Below, piece after piece: positions 50,111 to 58,531 of a stretch of DNA of 64,000 nucleotides. The stretch's first letter is position 1. The number at the start of each line of letters is the position of its first letter. The stretch comes from Thiodiazotropha sp040793985. Lineage in GTDB: Bacteria; Pseudomonadota; Gammaproteobacteria; Chromatiales; Chromatiaceae. The notes beneath the pieces are model-generated. The model searched no databases. It was not told the origin of the DNA and was given only the letters and a program-made list of their open reading frames with translations. The stretch lies in the NCBI GenBank assembly GCA_040793985.1, contig JBFNJI010000003.1:124001-188000 (forward strand), written 5' to 3'. The position numbers and the translations under genes were made by a program.

Positions 50111-50590
50111 ATGAATACGAGAGGATTGGAAATTAGTGTCGGTGCCTTCATGGCGGCTGGACTGGTAGCGCTGTTTTTTCTCGCCATGCAGGTCAGCAAT
50201 TTGGCCAGTATTACCACCAGCGAAGGCTACGAAGTGACTGCCCGGTTCGACAATATCGGGGGATTGAAGGTGAGGTCGCCTGTCTCCATGGCGGGGGTGC
50301 GCATTGGTCGGGTCGTCAATATCGGGTATGATCAGCAGAGTTACGAGGCGGTGGTTACTATGTCCATCGACCCTGCCTATAATCAGATTCCGGATGACAG
50401 CATCGCCAAGATCTATACCTCGGGACTGCTGGGTGAGCAATATATCGGTCTCGACCCCGGTGGCAGTCTGGAGAGCCTGGAGCAGGGCAGTGAGCTGATG
50501 CTGACCCAGTCTGCGCTGGTATTGGAGGAGATTGTCGGTCAGTTTCTCTTCAGCAAGGCAGAGGAAAACGCAATCAAGGATGAACTTTAA
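50111..50590 (+). CDS. mlaD: Outer-membrane lipid asymmetry MCE-domain protein MlaD
   Basis: A 159-residue protein. One N-terminal anchor (VGAFMAAGLVALFFLAMQV) is followed by a single MCE domain: YEVTARFDNIGGLKVRSPVSMAGVRIGRVVNI and SIAKIYTSGLLGEQYIGLDPG. It hexamerises in the periplasm and hands lipids between MlaC and MlaE. In E. coli mlaC comes next; here the STAS gene mlaB follows three bases later, so mlaC is not in this operon. Confidence 0.95.
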   Translation: MNTRGLEISVGAFMAAGLVALFFLAMQVSNLASITTSEGYEVTARFDNIGGLKVRSPVSMAGVRIGRVVNIGYDQQSYEAVVTMSIDPAYNQIPDDSIAKIYTSGLLGEQYIGLDPGGSLESLEQGSELMLTQSALVLEEIVGQFLFSKAEENAIKDEL

Positions 50591-50593
50591 GAT

Positions 50594-50896
50594 ATGACAA
50601 TCACAACAGTAGAACGGGATGGGGCATTCCGTTTTCACGTACAGGGAGATATGACCTTCTCCAGTGTCAGGGATCTGCTGCAGCGTTCGACGGAACTCTT
50701 CTCTGCCGTGGATAAGCTGGAGGTCGATCTCTCCCAGGTGGACCATGCAGACAGCGCGGGACTGGCCCTGGTCCTGGAGTGGATGGCCCAGGCCGCAGAG
50801 CGAAACGCCAAGATCGTATTCACCGGCATACCGGAATCGATGATCTCGATCGCACGTCTGTGTCAGGTTGAATCGCTGTTGGACGGGTGCAGCTGA
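50594..50896 (+). CDS. mlaB: STAS-domain protein MlaB
   Basis: A 100-residue STAS-domain protein. FRFHVQGDMTFSSVRDLLQRS and VDHADSAGLALVLEWMAQAAERN are the antisigma-antagonist-like fold with the conserved Asp-Ser pair. In the Mla complex it binds MlaF and is needed for its stability and activity. It ends the mlaFEDB operon. A following gap of 226 bp contains the trxA promoter. Confidence 0.92.
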   Translation: MTITTVERDGAFRFHVQGDMTFSSVRDLLQRSTELFSAVDKLEVDLSQVDHADSAGLALVLEWMAQAAERNAKIVFTGIPESMISIARLCQVESLLDGCS

Positions 50897-51122
50897 GTCC
50901 TTAAAGTGGGAATGAAGTGAAGATTCACTGTTTTTTGTGTAATTGGGTCTTGAAAAAAGATCTATTTTGGGATTGAATAATCAGTCCTATCCAGATGCCT
51001 CCCTCGATTTGTCTTACTTAAGCTTGTCTCACGGTGCCTTTCTGGATTTATAACGAGATTTTAATAAAGCGGAATGATTCATCTCTGCAATCCCCGATCA
51101 ATCAGTTGGAGATCCTCGATCT

Positions 51123-51449
51123 ATGAGTGAGCAGATTGTTCATGTAACCGATGATTCATTTGAATCGGAAGTGCTTCAGTCACCTCAGCCTGTGCTGATC
51201 GATTATTGGGCCGAATGGTGCGGTCCATGCAAGATGATTGCGCCGGTGCTTGATGATATTGCCAGTGAATACGATGGCAAACTGAAAGTTGTCAAGCTGA
51301 ACATAGATGAGAACCCCAATACGCCACCCCGCTATGGCATCCGCGGAATTCCCACGCTGATGCTGTTCAAAGATGGCGAAGTCGAGGCAACGAAAGTGGG
51401 CGCTGTCTCAAAATCTCAACTTGTAGCATTTATCGATAGTAACCTGTAA
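51123..51449 (+). CDS. trxA: Thioredoxin 1
   Basis: A 108-residue thioredoxin. WAEWCGPCKMIAPVLDDIA has the redox-active Cys33-Gly-Pro-Cys36, and YGIRGIPTLMLFKDGE carries the cis-proline. It keeps cytosolic thiols reduced and serves ribonucleotide reductase and others. It is separated from rho by 171 bp on the same strand, the trxA-rho order of E. coli. Confidence 0.97.
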   Translation: MSEQIVHVTDDSFESEVLQSPQPVLIDYWAEWCGPCKMIAPVLDDIASEYDGKLKVVKLNIDENPNTPPRYGIRGIPTLMLFKDGEVEATKVGAVSKSQLVAFIDSNL

Positions 51450-51620
51450 AAAATCTCAGGCACCGGGCGTACCGTCACTGTCTGCCACCCCCAGTCCGCT
51501 GTAGACCACCTCGTTTCGTTCTGGTAGGGCCTGAAAAGCGAATCAACCAATAACCCCATTTGCCCTGTGTGGCCAATCTCCTTTCCAACTATTTCTCAGA
51601 AAAAACAATCCTGAATTACT

Positions 51621-52877
51621 ATGAACCTGACTGAACTGAAGAAAAAGCCGGTACCTGAACTGGCAGACCTCGCCAACGAGATGAAAATCGAGGGTATGGC
51701 ACGGACCCGTAAGCAGGATCTGATATTCGCCATTCTCAAAGCGCATGCGAAAAAAGGGGAGAGTATTTTTGGTGATGGGGTACTGGAAATTCTACAGGAT
51801 GGTTTCGGTTTCCTGCGTTCAGCCGACAGCTCATATTTAGCGGGGCCTGACGATATCTACGTCTCCCCAAGCCAGATCCGCCGCTTCAGCCTGCGCACTG
51901 GTGATACCATTTCCGGCAAGATTCGCCCGCCCAAGGATGGCGAACGCTACTTTGCATTGCTCAAGGTCGACGAGATCAACTACGACAAACCGGAGAATGC
52001 CAAGAGCAAGATTCTGTTCGAGAACTTTACCCCCCTGTTCGCCAACAAGCGCTTCCACCTTGAGATCGGCAATGGCAGCACGGAGGATATAACAGCGCGT
52101 ACCATCGATCTCTGCGCCCCGATCGGCAAGGGGCAGCGCGGTCTTATCGTCTCGCCACCAAAGGCAGGTAAGACGATGATGCTGCAGAATATCGCCCAGT
52201 CGATCACCCACAACCATCCGGAGTGTTATGTCATCGTGCTGCTCATCGATGAGCGTCCGGAAGAGGTCACCGAGATGGCGCGTTCGGTCCGGGGTGAGGT
52301 GATCTCCAGCACCTTTGACGAGCCGGCTACCCGGCATGTGCAGGTCGCGGAGATGGTGATCGAGAAGGCGAAGCGACTGGTTGAACACAAACGCGATGTG
52401 GTCATCCTCTTGGATTCGATAACGCGTCTTGCCCGTGCCTACAATACTGTGGTGCCATCCTCGGGCAAGGTATTGACCGGCGGTGTCGATGCCAATGCAC
52501 TGCACAGGCCGAAACGATTCTTTGGCGCTGCGCGCAATGTGGAGGAGGGGGGGTCCCTGACCATCCTCGCCACCGCCCTGGTGGATACGGGATCGAGAAT
52601 GGATGACGTCATCTACGAAGAGTTCAAGGGAACCGGCAACATGGAGGTTCATCTGGATCGGCGCATCGCCGAGAAACGCATTTTCCCTTCCATCAATATC
52701 AACCGTTCAGGAACCCGTCGCGAGGAGCTGTTGATGAAGCCGGATGAGCTGCAGAAGATGTGGATACTGAGAAAGATCCTCCACCCCATGGACGAGCTTG
52801 CCGCCATGGAGTTCCTCTATGACAAGCTGAAGGTCAGCAAGACCAACGACGAGTTCTTCGAGGCGATGAAGGGTTAA
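51621..52877 (+). CDS. rho: Transcription termination factor Rho
   Basis: A 418-residue hexameric RNA helicase. The N-terminal MNLTELKKKPVPELADLANEMKIEG and GVLEILQDGFGFLRSADSSYLAGPDDIYVS form the Rho_N and cold-shock-like RNA-binding domains. SPPKAGKTMMLQNIA is Walker A and VVILLDSITRLARAYN the Walker B/R-loop region. Full length, E. coli-like. It ends Rho-dependent transcripts. A non-coding repeat element begins 100 bp downstream. Confidence 0.98.
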   Translation: MNLTELKKKPVPELADLANEMKIEGMARTRKQDLIFAILKAHAKKGESIFGDGVLEILQDGFGFLRSADSSYLAGPDDIYVSPSQIRRFSLRTGDTISGKIRPPKDGERYFALLKVDEINYDKPENAKSKILFENFTPLFANKRFHLEIGNGSTEDITARTIDLCAPIGKGQRGLIVSPPKAGKTMMLQNIAQSITHNHPECYVIVLLIDERPEEVTEMARSVRGEVISSTFDEPATRHVQVAEMVIEKAKRLVEHKRDVVILLDSITRLARAYNTVVPSSGKVLTGGVDANALHRPKRFFGAARNVEEGGSLTILATALVDTGSRMDDVIYEEFKGTGNMEVHLDRRIAEKRIFPSININRSGTRREELLMKPDELQKMWILRKILHPMDELAAMEFLYDKLKVSKTNDEFFEAMKG

Positions 52878-53281
52878 GCCCGTCTACAGTCAGGTTGCAG
52901 CATGGGTGCCCGATGGTCTCTGCAAGCTTGACTCCGTCCATTTAGAGCTCCTTTTCAACCAGTCGAATCAAATAGCGTAGGTTGCGGCTTGCCGCACCAT
53001 TCAACGTACTCCCATCGGACGATTGTTTCTGTAGGGGCCTGCCCCACCGAGTACATTTTCACTGATTTGATTGGTGAGGCAGGGCCTCACCCCAGGCATT
53101 GTTCCCAGGCTCCTGTGTGGGAACGAATAAATGGTGCGGCAAGCCGCACCCTACCGATCTTTTTTTTCAATAGAGTTTGTGATCAAGATCTGAGGCTACT
53201 TACGACCATCTCAGCATCGGGGATGCGTTTGACTGAAGAACCGGTTACATTGTCGGCTAATCAATCAGCCTCACATAAACA
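52878..53281. other. Non-coding region between rho and the nucleotidyltransferase gene
   Basis: 404 bp with no credible gene. About 180 bp of it is the inverted-repeat element given separately; the flanks (52878-52976 and 53155-53281) look like ordinary leader and trailer sequence. The promoter of the next gene is presumably at 53155-53281. Confidence 0.5.
52977..53154. repeat. MITE/REPIN-like element with 25-bp terminal inverted repeats
   Basis: The left end (52977-53001) and the reverse complement of the right end (53130-53154) match at 24 of 25 positions; the core is TGCGGCTTGCCGCACC. Each end is itself a short hairpin (GCGGC-tt-GCCGC). Inside are two more hairpin-prone parts: a GGGGCCTGCCCC block near 53034 and GTTCCCA...TGGGAAC at 53101-53124. 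There is no ORF. The layout is that of a non-autonomous or REP-pair element; further copies elsewhere in the genome are expected but cannot be seen. Confidence 0.75.
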
Positions 53282-53971
53282 ATGAAAGCCATGATATTGG
53301 CCGCCGGCCGCGGCGAGCGGATGCGACCCCTTACCGACAAGCTGCCCAAACCGCTCCTCCCGGTCGCGGGTAAGCCGCTGATCGTGCACCAAATCGAAAG
53401 GCTTGCCGAAGCGGGGTTCAATGAGTTGGTCATCAACCACGCCCACCTGGGGGAGATGATCGAGGCCGCCCTCGGCGACGGTGCGGCCTGGGGAGTGGAG
53501 CTACGCTACTCGGCAGAGGGAGCGGCATTGGAGACAGGCGGGGGAATCTATCATGCACTTCCCCTGCTCGGGGATGAGCCCTTTCTGGTGGTCAATGGTG
53601 ATATCTGGTGCGATATCGATTTCGCTCGTCTGTCGCTGAATCAGGGCGATATGGCGCATCTGGTATTGGTTCCTAATCCCAAATACCATCAAAAGGGTGA
53701 TTTTCAGCTGCGGCAGGGACGGGTGAGCGATGGAGGGGAGGAGCGGCTGACCTTCAGCGGGATTGGTCTCTACGATCCGCGTATCTTCGCATCCGCTCGA
53801 CCGACAGCGTTCCCGCTTGCGCCGCTGTTGAGGTCCATGATGGAGAAGGGGCTGGTCTCGGGCGAATGTTACCGCGGCCGCTGGATGGATATAGGCACAC
53901 CCCAGAGATTGATGGAGCTGGAGCGACTGATCAGGCGTGGAAAACCACGGAGCGTCAAGCAAATCGTATAG
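53282..53971 (+). CDS. murU: MurU-like sugar-1-phosphate nucleotidyltransferase
   Basis: A 229-residue nucleotidyltransferase. MILAAGRGERMRPLTDKLPKPLLPVAGKPLI is the nucleotide-binding loop, VVNGDIWCDIDFARL the metal-binding Asp region and RGRWMDIGTPQRLMELE the C-terminal signature. Its short length and ETGGGIYHALPLLG fit MurU (N-acetylmuramate 1-phosphate uridylyltransferase) of the cell-wall recycling route. amgK, its usual neighbour, is not beside it here, so the symbol is provisional; a mannose-1-P guanylyltransferase is the alternative. Confidence 0.78.
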   Translation: MKAMILAAGRGERMRPLTDKLPKPLLPVAGKPLIVHQIERLAEAGFNELVINHAHLGEMIEAALGDGAAWGVELRYSAEGAALETGGGIYHALPLLGDEPFLVVNGDIWCDIDFARLSLNQGDMAHLVLVPNPKYHQKGDFQLRQGRVSDGGEERLTFSGIGLYDPRIFASARPTAFPLAPLLRSMMEKGLVSGECYRGRWMDIGTPQRLMELERLIRRGKPRSVKQIV

Positions 53972-54073
53972 AATTGAAGAATATGGAGGGGAGTGCGCGG
54001 ACAATGGCCCTGGCAACTGTCTTCTCCGAGGTGAGGTATCTGCCGCTGAGGCGATCGGATCAGGGGAGAAGTC

Positions 54074-55495
54074 ATGGGACAAGAAATAGAAACATGTGAA
54101 TTCTCTGCACATGATTTTGCCGAATTTCAGCGCCGCCTTGCCAGGGAGACACAGCTTCTGGCCGAGTGGTTTGATGATGGGGTGTTCGTCTCTGAAGGGG
54201 CGATTGGCGGATTCGAGCTCGAGGCCTGTCTGCTGGATCGGGCTGCGAACCCCGCACCGCTTAATCAACCCTTGCTGGAGCGGCTTGACGAGTCGCTGGT
54301 GGTACCCGAGCTGGCGACCTTCAATGTGGAGATAAACAGCACGGCGAGGATGCTGCAGGGCGACGTGTTTGAACGCATGGCCGAAGAGCTGCAGTCGCTA
54401 TGGGACAAGTGCAATCTGGCTGCGCAGCCGCTAGGTGCCAGAATGGGTATGATCGGTATTATGCCGAGCCTGCAACAGCAGGTACTGACACTGCACAATA
54501 TGTCCCCACTGAATCGTTACCAGGCCCTCAACGATCAGGTTTTCAGGCTAAGGCATGGGCAGCCTCTCTCCATACAGATCGAGGGTAGGGAGACCCTGAA
54601 TCTTGAACATGATGACGTCATGCTCGAATCGGCGGCGACCTCGTTTCAGATTCATTTACAGGTCGATGCCAGGCGCGCGGCACTCCTCTACAACCTGTCA
54701 AAAATCGCATCCGCGCCAATGGTGGCGGTGAGTGCCAATTCGCCCTATCTGTTCGGCCACGATCTCTGGGATGAGACGCGAATACCCCTGTTTGAACAGT
54801 CCATATCCGTGGGTGCATCGGATTTGACCAAGCGTGTCAGTTTCGGTATCCGCTACCTCTATGAGTCGATGATGGAGAATTTCGAGGCGAACTTCCAACG
54901 CTATCCGGTACTCTTGCCCTTGCTGATGGACGAACCGGTCGAGAAACTGGCCCACCTTCGGCTGCACAATGGAACCATCTGGCGGTGGAACCGCCCGCTG
55001 ATCGGTTTTGACGACAGCGGCAGGCCCCATCTGCGTATTGAACATCGGGTGGTACCGGCGGGGCCGAGCGTGATCGATGCCATCGCCAACGCCGCCTTCT
55101 ATTTCGGTCTGGTGATCGGAATGGCGGAACGCTTCGAATCACCGGAAACCGAGATGGGCTTTATCCGTGCGCGAAGCAACTTCTACAACGCGGCACGGCT
55201 GGGTCTGAAGGCGGAGTTTTTCTGGTTTGACTGGAAAACCTGTTCCGCCGAAACCCTGATCAGGGAACAGTTGCTTGGATTGGCAAGGGAGGGATTGCAC
55301 GCGCTGGGCATAGAGCCGGCATCCATCGACTATTGGCTGGGTATCATTGAACAGCGCGTGATACGGGGGATGAATGGCGCCACCTGGCAACGTCGTTGGG
55401 TGGCCCGGCATGGCGCCCGATTTCAGGGATTGATGGAGGCCTATCTGGAGCATCAGGAGAGTGGCAGACCGGTACATGAGTGGTCGTTGTCTTAG
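54074..55495 (+). CDS. GCS2-family carboxylate-amine ligase (glutamate-cysteine ligase-like)
   Basis: A 473-residue protein with GGAGAAG before its ATG. VSEGAIGGFELEACLLD and FNVEINSTARML give the metal/ATP-binding acidic residues of the glutamine-synthetase-like GCS2 fold. LEHDDVMLESAATSFQIHLQVDARRA and LRIEHRVVPAGPSVIDAIANAAFYFGLV are further family blocks. Members join a carboxylate, often glutamate, to an amine with ATP. True glutathione synthesis is not assured, since no gshB is near. An M14/aspartoacylase-type hydrolase is encoded 66 bp downstream, so the pair probably make and break, or tailor, the same small amide. Confidence 0.82.
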   Translation: MGQEIETCEFSAHDFAEFQRRLARETQLLAEWFDDGVFVSEGAIGGFELEACLLDRAANPAPLNQPLLERLDESLVVPELATFNVEINSTARMLQGDVFERMAEELQSLWDKCNLAAQPLGARMGMIGIMPSLQQQVLTLHNMSPLNRYQALNDQVFRLRHGQPLSIQIEGRETLNLEHDDVMLESAATSFQIHLQVDARRAALLYNLSKIASAPMVAVSANSPYLFGHDLWDETRIPLFEQSISVGASDLTKRVSFGIRYLYESMMENFEANFQRYPVLLPLLMDEPVEKLAHLRLHNGTIWRWNRPLIGFDDSGRPHLRIEHRVVPAGPSVIDAIANAAFYFGLVIGMAERFESPETEMGFIRARSNFYNAARLGLKAEFFWFDWKTCSAETLIREQLLGLAREGLHALGIEPASIDYWLGIIEQRVIRGMNGATWQRRWVARHGARFQGLMEAYLEHQESGRPVHEWSLS

Positions 55496-55561
55496 ATACC
55501 CCTGATTACAGCGGGTATGGGAGTTGAGGGTCGGTATGGTCAATTCGGGTAAACTATAAAT

Positions 55562-56605
55562 ATGCTGTCGGAAATCGATTATCTGCCAGAGAATCTGTTG
55601 ACGCTGGAGGCAAAACAGCTCACCGATCACCTGAGTGGCCCCACCCTGATCCATCTGCCTGGGAGAAGAGAGGAGCCCCTCTTCGTCTCGGTCCTCATGC
55701 ATGGCAATGAAACGGTCGGCTGGGAAGCGATTCGCACTCTGCTGAGCAGCTATCGGGGCAGGGAGCTGCCACGGGCCTTGAGCCTGTTTATAGGCAATGT
55801 GGATGCGGCTGCAGCTGGTCTGCGCATGCTCCCCGGGCAGCCCGACTACAACAGAATATGGTGTGGCAGCGAAATTGCGGAGACCCCGGAGCATCGGGTC
55901 ATGGCAGAGGTGGTCGAACGCATGCGTCTGCGCAGGCCGTTTGCCAGCGTGGACATCCACAACAATACCGGGCTGAATCCCCACTACGCCTGCATCAACC
56001 GTTTGCATACCGAATTTTTTCACCTCGCCCTGCTCTTCTCCCGTACGGTGGTCTATTTTTTGCGGCCCAGGGGGGTGCAGTCGATGGCGTTTGCAGAGCT
56101 ATGTCCGGCGGTGACCCTGGAGTGCGGCAAGGTCGGCAGTGTCCATGGTGTCGAACATGCCCGGGACTACCTCGAGGCCTGCCTGCATCTGGCGGAACAC
56201 CCCCAGCACTCGGTAAGCCGCCACGATATCGATCTGTTCCACACTGTGGCCCAGGTCAAGGTCTCCCCCCATGTCAGTTTCGGCTTTAACCCGGGTGAGA
56301 GCGCTTTCGTCCTCGATCCCGATATCGATCATCTCAACTTCCGCGAATTACCCGCCGGTACCCTGTTCGGCTGGTTAAACGGCGCCGGTCTCGATGCCCT
56401 CGATGTCAGGGATGAAGAGGGCCGCGAGGTGGGCGACGACTATTTCACCATTGAGGAGGGCCAGCTCTGCCTCCATCGTTCGGTAATGCCATCCATGTTG
56501 ACCAAGGACCTGGATGTGATCCGGCAGGATTGTCTCTGCTACCTGATGGAACGCTATGAATCCCACCTGTCAAAGCCCGCCACAAGTGCATCCGGAGGCG
56601 GCTGA
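55562..56605 (+). CDS. Succinylglutamate desuccinylase/aspartoacylase (M14)-family metallohydrolase
   Basis: A 347-residue protein. VSVLMHGNETVGWEAIRTLL supplies two zinc ligands, His47 and Glu50, of the H-x-x-E motif. ASVDIHNNTGLNPHYACI gives His133 of the third-ligand block; AVTLECGKVGSV contains the candidate catalytic Glu. Members remove an N-acyl group from amino acids or cleave peptide-like amides. It follows the GCS2 ligase and precedes convergent lipA. The substrate is unknown; it is not the arginine-pathway AstE, because no ast genes surround it. Confidence 0.82.
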   Translation: MLSEIDYLPENLLTLEAKQLTDHLSGPTLIHLPGRREEPLFVSVLMHGNETVGWEAIRTLLSSYRGRELPRALSLFIGNVDAAAAGLRMLPGQPDYNRIWCGSEIAETPEHRVMAEVVERMRLRRPFASVDIHNNTGLNPHYACINRLHTEFFHLALLFSRTVVYFLRPRGVQSMAFAELCPAVTLECGKVGSVHGVEHARDYLEACLHLAEHPQHSVSRHDIDLFHTVAQVKVSPHVSFGFNPGESAFVLDPDIDHLNFRELPAGTLFGWLNGAGLDALDVRDEEGREVGDDYFTIEEGQLCLHRSVMPSMLTKDLDVIRQDCLCYLMERYESHLSKPATSASGGG

Positions 56606-56628
56606 TCGGGAACTGCTTGCAGGGTCCG

Positions 56629-57603
56629 CTACTTTTCCAACAACGGATTGGCCTGCAGGTCCGCGTGATAGGAGGATCGCACCATGGGGCCGCTGGCAAC
56701 ACTGGAAAATCCCATCTCCCTGGCGATCTCACCTAGTCGATCAAACTCTTCCGGGGTGACAAAACGGGCAACGGGGATGTGATCCCTGCTTGGTTGCAGG
56801 TATTGCCCCAGGGTGAGCATCTCACAGCCATGCTGGCGTAGTGCCTGCATCACCTCGAGTACTTCGTCGCGTTCTTCCCCAAGGCCGAGCATCAGCCCCG
56901 ATTTTGTGGGCAGATCGGGATGTTTCAGTTTGAAGCGCTGTAGCAGTTGCAGTGAGCCCTCGTAGTCCGCACCAGGGCGTGCCTGTCTGTAGAGTCGGGG
57001 TACTGTCTCAAGGTTGTGGTTGAAGACGTCGGGGGGGTCGGCTGCGAAGGCACGCAACGCCGTATCCATACGTCCGCGGAAGTCCGGTACCAGGATTTCG
57101 ATTTTGGTCTGCGGTCGTTGGCTGCGAATGGCGGAGATGCATTGAGCGAAATGTTCACCGCCGCCGTCGCGCAGGTCGTCCCGGTCGACGGAGGTGATGA
57201 CCACGTAGCTGAGCGCCATCGCGGCAATCGCCTCGGCGAGTTGTCTCGGTTCTTCCGGGTCGAGGGGGCCGGGTTTGCCGTGGGCGACATCGCAGAAGGG
57301 GCAGCGGCGGGTACAGATGTCCCCCATGATCATGAAGGTGGCTGTACCATGATGAAAGCACTCCCCCAGATTGGGACATGCCGCCTCTTCGCATACCGAA
57401 CTCAAGCCTCGATCGCGCAGGATGCGTCGGATACGGCTAACCTGTTTGCCGAGCGGCGCCTTGGCGCGGATCCATTTGGGTTTGCGTGGTACCGTCTCCT
57501 GGGATTCCACCTTCACCGGTATGCGGGAGAGCTTGGATTTACCTCGCTGGTGGCTCTCCGGGGTTGTGCGCGACGGCGGAAGGATATCCTTGTCGAGACT
57601 CAT
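56629..57603 (-). CDS. lipA: Lipoyl synthase
   Basis: A 324-residue radical SAM enzyme. CEEAACPNLGECFHHGTATFM and CTRRCPFCDVAHG carry the auxiliary and radical SAM [4Fe-4S] clusters, and SSYHADLQANPLLEK contains the C-terminal Arg-Ser-Ser-Tyr serine ligand. It inserts two sulfurs into octanoyl groups on H protein and E2 subunits. Its ATG overlaps the lipB stop (ATGA), the standard lipB-lipA coupling. Confidence 0.97.
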   Translation of the reverse strand: MSLDKDILPPSRTTPESHQRGKSKLSRIPVKVESQETVPRKPKWIRAKAPLGKQVSRIRRILRDRGLSSVCEEAACPNLGECFHHGTATFMIMGDICTRRCPFCDVAHGKPGPLDPEEPRQLAEAIAAMALSYVVITSVDRDDLRDGGGEHFAQCISAIRSQRPQTKIEILVPDFRGRMDTALRAFAADPPDVFNHNLETVPRLYRQARPGADYEGSLQLLQRFKLKHPDLPTKSGLMLGLGEERDEVLEVMQALRQHGCEMLTLGQYLQPSRDHIPVARFVTPEEFDRLGEIAREMGFSSVASGPMVRSSYHADLQANPLLEK

Positions 57604-58247
57604 GGTTCTACCTTTCTATCGACGAAGCTGAGAGTGTAGCCTAAAGCGGCAGCCAGATGGATGGAGAATTGCTTACCCAGGCCGGCAATGTCGGCATCGA
57701 TATGCTGATCTGCGAGTTGGGTGACGCTGAGCCCGGGGTAGCCACAGGGATTGATGCGTTTAAAGGGTGAGAGATCCATGTCCACATTCAAACTGAGCCC
57801 GTGAAAGCTGCATCCCTTTCGTACCCTCAGTCCAAGGGAGGCGACCTTGCTGCCGTTGATATAGACCCCAGGGGCATCCCTGCGGGCGGCGGCCTCCACG
57901 CCATACTCCGCCAAAAGGGCGACAACCGCCTGTTCCAGGTGGGTCACCAGGGTACGCACGCCGATGCGGGCGCGGCGCAGGTCAAGCATCAGGTAGGCGA
58001 TGAGCTGTCCGGGTCCGTGATAGGTGACCTGGCCACCGCGGTCTGTCTTGATCACCGGTATTTCGCCGGGTTCGATGAGATGCTCACTCTTTGCCGCCTG
58101 TCCAAGGGTGAATACGGCGGGATGTTCGAGTAGCCAGAGCTGATCGGGACTGTTGCCGCTGCGTGCGTTGGTGTACGCCTGCATCGCCTGCCAGGTATCG
58201 GAGTAGGGCTGCAGTCCGAGCTGTCGGACCAGGAGTCGGTGGGCCAC
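57600..58247 (-). CDS. lipB: Octanoyltransferase
   Basis: A 215-residue protein starting at GTG 58247, two bases after the ybeD stop; no ATG is available, and the frame's long upstream extension overlies ybeD and is not coding. LLEHPAVFTLGQAAKSEHLI and RGGQVTYHGPGQLIAYLMLDL are the octanoyl-ACP site. INPCGYPGLSVTQL holds the catalytic Cys, with the Lys in GVYINGSKVASLGLRV. It transfers octanoate from ACP to lipoyl domains such as GcvH; LipA then finishes the cofactor. Confidence 0.93.
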   Translation of the reverse strand: MAHRLLVRQLGLQPYSDTWQAMQAYTNARSGNSPDQLWLLEHPAVFTLGQAAKSEHLIEPGEIPVIKTDRGGQVTYHGPGQLIAYLMLDLRRARIGVRTLVTHLEQAVVALLAEYGVEAAARRDAPGVYINGSKVASLGLRVRKGCSFHGLSLNVDMDLSPFKRINPCGYPGLSVTQLADQHIDADIAGLGKQFSIHLAAALGYTLSFVDRKVEP

Positions 58248-58249
58248 CT

Positions 58250-58519
58250 TTAGAGGGCCATCACCACTTTTTCGTGGGCGCTTAGATCGTGGTAGATGGC
58301 ATCGAGCTGGGCCTTGCTCTGCGCGCGCAGGGTGATAGTGACAGAGATCCACTTGCCCCCCTTGCTGAACCGGCTGTTGACGGCGGTTTCGTGGAGCTCC
58401 TCGGTATGGCGGCTCACCAGCTCCACGATCATCGCCTCGAAGCCCGGCTCTGCCTTGCCCATCACCTTGATCGGGAAATCGCAGGGAAACTCCAGCAGTG
58501 TCTCTTCGTTCCGATCCAC
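58250..58519 (-). CDS. ybeD: DUF493 family protein YbeD
   Basis: An 89-residue protein from GTG 58519. LLEFPCDFPIKVMGKAEPGFEAMIVELVSRH and SKGGKWISVTITLRAQSKAQLDAIYHDL are the ACT-like DUF493 fold. It almost always lies between dacA and lipB; a regulatory or allosteric role in lipoate metabolism has been proposed from the fold and location only. Starts 13 bases after the dacA stop. Confidence 0.93.
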   Translation of the reverse strand: MDRNEETLLEFPCDFPIKVMGKAEPGFEAMIVELVSRHTEELHETAVNSRFSKGGKWISVTITLRAQSKAQLDAIYHDLSAHEKVVMAL

Positions 58520-58531
58520 GGTGATCCGCCC

